Positions 59,640 through 64,000 of a stretch of 64,000 nucleotides of DNA are shown piece by piece. The notes under the pieces were generated by a model. The model did no database searches. It worked only from the letters and a program-made list of their open reading frames with translations, and had not been told where the DNA came from. The number at the start of each line of letters is the position of its first letter. Positions within the stretch are counted from its first letter, which is position 1. The DNA is from Alcaligenes pakistanensis. Lineage in GTDB: Bacteria; Pseudomonadota; Gammaproteobacteria; Burkholderiales; Burkholderiaceae_B. The translations under genes were made by a program, and so were the position numbers. Location of the stretch: positions 389,429 to 453,428 of the forward strand of contig NZ_BMZN01000003.1 in the NCBI RefSeq assembly GCF_014652815.1, read 5' to 3'.

Positions 59640-61253
59640 TCAGAAGGAGGCGCGCAAACTGAAGTGCAGGCGCGGATCGTGTCGTTCAGTGTTGACGCCT
59701 TGCGTCAGGGGATAGGCCCAGTCAGCGTGCAGGGACAGCCAGTCGAACATTTGCAGACGTGTGCCTATGCCCACACTGGCCAGATGAAAACTGGACTCTT
59801 GCTCAGGCAGGGGATCACGCAGGCGCAAACGGGCAACATCACTAAAGGCATAGAAGCGCCACTCGTTGACCGAGGGGCCAATCCAGCGGGCCAGGGACGG
59901 CGTACGCAACTCAAAGCTGGCCATCCAGCCATCGTCAGCACTGCGTTCGGCAGCCAGATAGCCGCGTACGCTGGTCGCACCACCGGCCGAGAACTGTTCG
60001 TTGGACACCAGAGCGCCCGAGCCAATCTGAAAGCCGACCCGGCCATAGGCCTGCCAGTCTTTGGCAAAGGTTTCGGTGTGGTTCAGGTCGCCCTTGAACA
60101 CCATGAAACTGGGGCTGGCCATCCAGCGCTTGTAGTCGAACTCTTCCCACTCGCTGTTCAGGCCAAACAGGCTGCGGCTGGCGCCAGTCAAGGTCAGCCC
60201 GACACTGGTTTGTGAATCCTCGCTGTAGCGGTAGCCGTTATAGGCCAGCGTGAAAGGCAGATAAGTCAGCGGCACGCGGTCGCTGCTGTCGCCAAAGCGG
60301 GTTTGCTCTTCAAAATCTTTGTAGTCCATGCCGATCGAAGCGGTGTGATACCAGGGACCGGACTGCGGGAAGGTGTAAGTGACATGAACGCCGTAAGACT
60401 GTCCCTTACCCAGCACATTGGTGTCGCCCACGGTAGAGACATCGCTATCGGACTTGTAGCCAGAAAAAGCCAGATTCCAGCTAGGTGACAAGGGCAAGGA
60501 GTAGGACGCCGACCAGACTTTGGCGTCCTGCGTGTTGCGTGGCGCGGTGAAGTAAGTCAGCGAAAAAGCGTGACCACGCTGCCAAAGATTGTCGTGCCCC
60601 AAGGTGACCACGCTACGCAGATTGCTGGTGTCGGCGCTGTAATCATTATTCAGCCCCACGCTGGCACTCCAGGGGCTTTTATCGTCTACACGCAAGTCCA
60701 CATCCATGGTGCCGGGCACACGCCCTTCTTTCACCATCGGCATGACCTGGCGGCTGGCACCCCGATTCAGCTCGGCCAGTTCGGCCTGGGCTTTGCTGAA
60801 GTCCGGCACCTTGCCCTCTTGCAAGGACGGCACGCCGTCGCGAATGGCCAGTGGAGAGTAGTGCTCGGCCCCCACAACACGGACGCGGCCAACCTTGGTC
60901 TCGGTCACTTGAAAGAACACCACGCCATCGGCCACGGCCTGCTCGGGTAGATCCACGTAGACCGATTGATAGCCTTGGGCGTTATAGACTTCCTGCAAGG
61001 CGTCGCGGGCTTTTTCGATATCTCCCAGGCTGCGCTCGGGACCTAAAAAGGGGTACACCGCTTTTTCAATACTGCGGGCATCCAATACGGTATTGCCGCG
61101 CACAATGTATTCATTAATACTGACCTTGCGCTCGGCTTGCGCGAAGGCACTCTGAGGCAGCAACAAGGCCAGCGCCATTATTGGCGCAGCACACAGAAGG
61201 TGGCCCCGCCACCCGGACAAACGGACCTTGCGCCCTGGAATTTCTGCTGGCAT
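59640..61253 (-). CDS. Two-partner-secretion outer-membrane transporter (TpsB, ShlB/FhaC/HecB family)
   Basis: A 537-residue Omp85-superfamily transporter. It has a signal peptide (APIMALALLLPQSAFAQ), two POTRA domains at about 30-200 (INEYIVRGNTVLDARSIE, DALQEVYNAQGYQSVYVDL, VVGAEHYSPLAIRDG), and a barrel with the diagnostic SVRGY motif (GGATSVRGYLAAERS), ending in the aromatic LRASF. ATG at 61253 is chosen over TTG at 61274. It is the first gene of the operon and lies over nine kilobases from its presumed substrate tpsA, which is unusual, as tpsB and tpsA are usually adjacent. Confidence 0.94.
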   Translation of the reverse strand: MPAEIPGRKVRLSGWRGHLLCAAPIMALALLLPQSAFAQAERKVSINEYIVRGNTVLDARSIEKAVYPFLGPERSLGDIEKARDALQEVYNAQGYQSVYVDLPEQAVADGVVFFQVTETKVGRVRVVGAEHYSPLAIRDGVPSLQEGKVPDFSKAQAELAELNRGASRQVMPMVKEGRVPGTMDVDLRVDDKSPWSASVGLNNDYSADTSNLRSVVTLGHDNLWQRGHAFSLTYFTAPRNTQDAKVWSASYSLPLSPSWNLAFSGYKSDSDVSTVGDTNVLGKGQSYGVHVTYTFPQSGPWYHTASIGMDYKDFEEQTRFGDSSDRVPLTYLPFTLAYNGYRYSEDSQTSVGLTLTGASRSLFGLNSEWEEFDYKRWMASPSFMVFKGDLNHTETFAKDWQAYGRVGFQIGSGALVSNEQFSAGGATSVRGYLAAERSADDGWMASFELRTPSLARWIGPSVNEWRFYAFSDVARLRLRDPLPEQESSFHLASVGIGTRLQMFDWLSLHADWAYPLTQGVNTERHDPRLHFSLRASF

Positions 61254-61585
61254 CACGATGCTTACGATCCTCAATCTGATGAGCGGTGTGTCTGCTTCCC
61301 CGTCCGGACTTCAGGCAGGGAAGGCACGCCGCGCGACTCGTTGACATCTAGACGCAGCAGAACTCCAAACTTCTCGTTTGTAACAAAAACTTCATATTTC
61401 TTTTTGGGCGACGGGAGAAAAACAGGGGGACTCCCGCCAGAATGCAGGACCTGTTTTGAGGCGGTGCAGGAGGATCTGGCGCCTGCCTGTCATAAAAAAT
61501 TCATCCAGCCGGAAAGCGGCCTGCGCTAGGGTATAGAAAAGCCAAGCAGCCTCTTGGTTTGACTCTTCTTTGCTTGCACAGCCCT
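61254..61585. other. Divergent promoter region upstream of tpsB
   Basis: About 330 bases without a gene. A perfect TTGACA occurs at 61341-61346 on the plus strand but has no good -10 at 17 bases. On the minus strand two CGTC-containing sites could be ECF -10 elements (near 61349 and 61408), the second within a six-base inverted repeat CGGGAG/CTCCCG; neither is convincing. Confidence 0.4.
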
Positions 61586-61951
61586 ATGCGACCCCTACTG
61601 TTTTTCTTATTGTTTTTCACTCAGGCAAGCAGCATCGCCCAGGAACGCACCCAGTCTGAATCGACAAGAGCGCCCCCTGCCGAGGCTTCGCCGGGTTGCG
61701 TCAGTGTGGTGGTGGATGGGCAAGCGGCCCTGTCTTACGATTGCTTGAGCCAGCAAATGCAGCCCAAGCCAGGGCCAAGCACGCCTGGAGTGGGATCGGA
61801 GGCGATCATCCAAAAAGGGCCGAACGCGATGGGCTTGGTGAACCCGGCAACGACCAGCAATCGTATGGGGTCGAACTTTGGCACGTCGGCCTATCCGCAA
61901 CGGCCACCTAGGCCCATCACGTCTTCGCCCTTTGCAGCGCCGAGCCCTTAA
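61586..61951 (+). CDS. Small secreted protein of unknown function
   Basis: A 121-residue exported protein divergent from tpsB. A signal peptide (RPLLFFLLFFTQASSIAQ) is followed by a short domain with two cysteines fourteen residues apart (GCVSVVVDGQAALSYDCLSQ) and a Gly/Pro/Ser/Asn-rich disordered tail ending FAAPSP. I do not recognise the family. The Cys pair could form a disulphide in the periplasm or cell surface. Its divergent placement beside the operon suggests a link. The frame begins at 61559, but the ATG at 61586 starts directly at the signal peptide. Confidence 0.65.
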   Translation: MRPLLFFLLFFTQASSIAQERTQSESTRAPPAEASPGCVSVVVDGQAALSYDCLSQQMQPKPGPSTPGVGSEAIIQKGPNAMGLVNPATTSNRMGSNFGTSAYPQRPPRPITSSPFAAPSP

Positions 61952-61977
61952 AAAAAACAGCCTTCAAGAAGGCGGGT

Positions 61978-62721
61978 TTAGCTGCGTTGGTATTGCAAAC
62001 AGCGCCCCTTGTAGGACAACTCCTTACCTTCGGGCATCAAAATAGGCCGGTCACGCAAGCAGACTTGTCGCACCAGTTCAAAACCGTAGCGCTCCATTTC
62101 CTGGGTAAATTTATTGCGGTGCCCCCGATCCGGGTCAACCACCCAGACCTCGGCCTGCTCTTTGGCTCGCTGATTCACCAACTGTGCCAACTGAGCGGGG
62201 GTGTTGCCCTCGTAAAGCAGGTCGCTGCCCACAATCAGGTCATAACGCTGTCGAGCAGGATTCAGTCCCAGTGACGCCAGCAAGTCGGGGCAGGATTGCT
62301 CCCCCCATTGCGCATGCACATAAGGCAGGTCTGACAAACCATTCAGCGCTTGATTGAGTTTCAGAAAATGTGGCACCAGGGGGTGACAATCACTGGCATG
62401 GATGTGCGCGCCACGCTTGTGCATCAGCAGGCTGGTTAAACCCAGGCCGCAGCCTAATTCCAAGATCGTTTCATCTGCCCGAATAGGACGGTTTTTCAGC
62501 TTACGAGCCAACTGAATGCTGGACGGCCACACCAAGCCAAACAGCGGCCACACTGCCGGGCCTATACCAAGAGCCTGCGCATGCCCAAGAGGATCGGCAT
62601 ATTGCAAATGATCGGCTAAGGCACGAATACGTAACGATTCTCCGGGTGAGATTCGTATATGCTGAAGACGGGTTTTGAGCGGGGTAGAAGCGGGTGAGGT
62701 AGAGCCATGTAAGTCTGACAT
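61978..62721 (-). CDS. SAM-dependent methyltransferase (lysine methyltransferase-like)
   Basis: A 247-residue class I methyltransferase. The SAM loop is ETILELGCGLGLTSLLMH, ASDCHPLV follows at the acidic strand, and YDLIVGSDLLYEG is motif IV of the Methyltransf_16 type, with WVVDPDRGHRNKF later. It is encoded as a single gene. The substrate is not known; similar proteins methylate protein lysines or small molecules. Confidence 0.85.
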   Translation of the reverse strand: MSDLHGSTSPASTPLKTRLQHIRISPGESLRIRALADHLQYADPLGHAQALGIGPAVWPLFGLVWPSSIQLARKLKNRPIRADETILELGCGLGLTSLLMHKRGAHIHASDCHPLVPHFLKLNQALNGLSDLPYVHAQWGEQSCPDLLASLGLNPARQRYDLIVGSDLLYEGNTPAQLAQLVNQRAKEQAEVWVVDPDRGHRNKFTQEMERYGFELVRQVCLRDRPILMPEGKELSYKGRCLQYQRS

Positions 62722-62841
62722 AGACTGATGATCGTCTATATAGACATAAAAAGCGAATTTAAGCCATTTTCGCAGTAGTTTAAACTATAGATAACAAAAA
62801 TTACGCGAACTTCGGCTTAACCCCTTCCACGAGGATTTCTA

Positions 62842-63597
62842 TTGTTCAGAGACTTGATGAGCGACTTAGACGGCTATTCCATTGAATCTCACATCTTTTT
62901 AGATGTGCCTTTTGTGCCTAGCGATGACCTTGTCATTGACACCATGCTGACGATGGCGGGTGCCGGGCGCGATGATGTGCTTTACGACCTGGGCTGCGGT
63001 GATGGCCGCATTGTTATTGCTGCCGCTAAAAAATACCGTACCCGCAGCATAGGCATAGAACTGGACCCCTTGCGTGTCGCTGACGCCATGGAGCAGGCGG
63101 GTCTGGCTGGCGTCGAATACATGGTGGATTTCATTGAAGAAGATATCTTCGATGCGGACTTCAGCGAAGCCTCTATTCTGACGCTTTACTTGCTGGACTC
63201 CATCAACGTGCAGCTACGGCCACGCATCCTGAAAGACATGCGTCCCGGATCGCGTGTGATATCGCACGCCTTTGATATGGGCGACTGGGAGCCGGACGAT
63301 CTTTTAGAACTAGGCGGTATCAAGCTCTATAAGTGGATTGTGCCTGCCCAGGTTGCCGGTGAATGGGAGTGGGAAGGCCTGGATGGTACGGCTTACCGGA
63401 TTAAGCTCAAACAACGCTATCAGGACGTGATCGGCAAAGTCTGGATGAATGACAAGCCAGCTTTGCTGGACAGTATTTACCTGTCCGGAGACTGCCTGGA
63501 ACTGAGCATTCAGGCGGACGAGTCATCCCCTTTGATCTGGACCACTTTGTACTTTGATCATAAGGAACTGCTGTCTGTGGAGGAAGAAGCCGCTTGA
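62842..63597 (+). CDS. Class I SAM-dependent methyltransferase
   Basis: A 251-residue protein. The SAM loop VLYDLGCGDGRIVIAAAKK and the acidic strand motif SIGIELDPLRV are plain; FIEEDIFDADFSEASILTLYLL gives motif IV. The second half is beta-rich (VAGEWEWEGLDGTAYRIKL) and not part of the catalytic fold; I do not recognise its function. The TTG at 62842 has GAGG seven bases upstream; ATG at 62857 lacks such a site, so TTG is preferred. A weak palindrome follows the gene at 63629-63649. Confidence 0.85.
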   Translation: MFRDLMSDLDGYSIESHIFLDVPFVPSDDLVIDTMLTMAGAGRDDVLYDLGCGDGRIVIAAAKKYRTRSIGIELDPLRVADAMEQAGLAGVEYMVDFIEEDIFDADFSEASILTLYLLDSINVQLRPRILKDMRPGSRVISHAFDMGDWEPDDLLELGGIKLYKWIVPAQVAGEWEWEGLDGTAYRIKLKQRYQDVIGKVWMNDKPALLDSIYLSGDCLELSIQADESSPLIWTTLYFDHKELLSVEEEAA

Positions 63598-63628
63598 TGG
63601 CTGCCGGCAGCTTCTTCCACACCATCCG

Positions 63629-63649
63629 GCCCCGGCATAAAACCGGGGC
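63629..63649. terminator. Weak bidirectional hairpin
   Basis: GCCCCGG and CCGGGGC pair around a seven-base loop between the methyltransferase (+) and receptor (-) genes. T-runs are short or absent. Confidence 0.45.
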
Positions 63650-63655
63650 TAATGC

Positions 63656-64000
63656 TTAGAATTGATACTTCATCGTCAGCATGATCTTTTGTGGCGCACC
63701 GTAAAACCCCTGCGAGTCCGACACCAAGTCCACATACTTCTTGTCAAACAAGTTATTCACGTTCAACTGAGCCGAGAGACTAGAAGAGAAACGATAGTGA
63801 GCCATGACATTGGCCAGCACAATAGAGCCTTGCTCACGGCGGGCCTCTATATTCGGCGCCACCTTTCTATCTGTATAAATGTGGCTACGCCACTGCAGAC
63901 CACCACCAACCGACAGTTTCCCCTCCGTACCGGGCACCACATAAGAGGTCTGCAAATGGGCCAAGTTCTGTGGACGGAAAGGTTGGAAGGCCCCACCCTC
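63656..64000 (-). CDS. TonB-dependent siderophore receptor, C-terminal part
   Basis: The last 114 residues of an outer-membrane receptor cut by the window edge; the frame is open to base 64000. LNVNNLFDKKYVDLVSD is the family signature of the barrel end, GFYGAPQKIMLTMKYQF gives the terminal strand and aromatic ending, and the region before (LAHLQTSYVVPGTEGKLSVG) matches siderophore receptors of the FhuE/FpvA group. It is read towards the plus-strand methyltransferase. It lies outside the secretion operon, so it need not share its TonB. Confidence 0.9.
   Translation of the reverse strand, partial: EGGAFQPFRPQNLAHLQTSYVVPGTEGKLSVGGGLQWRSHIYTDRKVAPNIEARREQGSIVLANVMAHYRFSSSLSAQLNVNNLFDKKYVDLVSDSQGFYGAPQKIMLTMKYQF

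Noticed and set aside
63656-64000. Siderophore receptor as the signalling receptor of the sigma/FecR pair
   Set aside because: It is separated from the operon by three genes of mixed orientation, and its N-terminus, where an STN domain would be, is outside the window.

Overview
The window looks like chromosomal DNA of a betaproteobacterium of the Burkholderiales, most likely Alcaligenaceae (Alcaligenes-like). This is judged from the atp, hemA-prfA-prmC-grxD-ubiX and ttcA-folB gene neighbourhoods and the style of the encoded proteins; no database search was possible. Housekeeping DNA is moderately GC-rich, while much of the first 9 kb is clearly AT-rich, as is usual for O-antigen loci.

Positions 1-18.6 kb form a Wzx/Wzy-type surface polysaccharide (O-antigen) locus. 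It opens with a partial membrane acyltransferase (-), then wzz and a phosphoglycosyl transferase (+). A ten-gene operon reads the other way from 13.3 kb to 4.0 kb: wbpB, wbpD, wbpE, wzx, hisH-like, hisF-like, wbpG, two glycosyltransferases and wzy. The wbpBDE genes make a 2,3-diamino uronic acid precursor and wbpG/hisH/hisF are predicted to amidinate it. A ligase-like membrane protein (-) and the rmlBACD genes for dTDP-rhamnose (+) complete the locus. wbpA and wbpI, needed for the full ManNAc3NAcA route, are not here.

Positions 18.7-35.4 kb are core genome: the complete atpIBEFHAGDC operon (-), an enoyl-CoA hydratase (-), an M61 peptidase, folB and ttcA (+), then ubiX, grxD, prmC, prfA and hemA (-), and tRNA-Phe (+). 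Convergent units are separated by recognisable hairpin terminators.

Positions 35.5-61.3 kb are the most unusual part: thirteen consecutive minus-strand genes, mostly tightly packed. In order of transcription they are a two-partner-secretion transporter (tpsB), an ExbB with a periplasmic DUF2341/LamG-like extension, ExbD, TonB, an outer-membrane porin, a coiled-coil periplasmic protein, a YbjN-like protein, a lipoprotein SurA-like peptidyl-prolyl isomerase, an STN domain fused to a TonB-like C-terminal domain, an ECF sigma factor, a FecR-type anti-sigma factor, a 4,535-residue filamentous-haemagglutinin-like exoprotein (tpsA), and a second ECF sigma factor. A 10-bp-stem terminator follows. I read this as a self-regulated type Vb secretion system with its own Ton motor, chaperones and cell-surface signalling. 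Each part belongs to a known family; the combination and how it works are inference.

Positions 61.3-64 kb hold a small divergent secreted protein, two methyltransferases and the C-terminal end of a TonB-dependent siderophore receptor cut by the window edge. I saw no insertion sequence, prophage, CRISPR array or rRNA.
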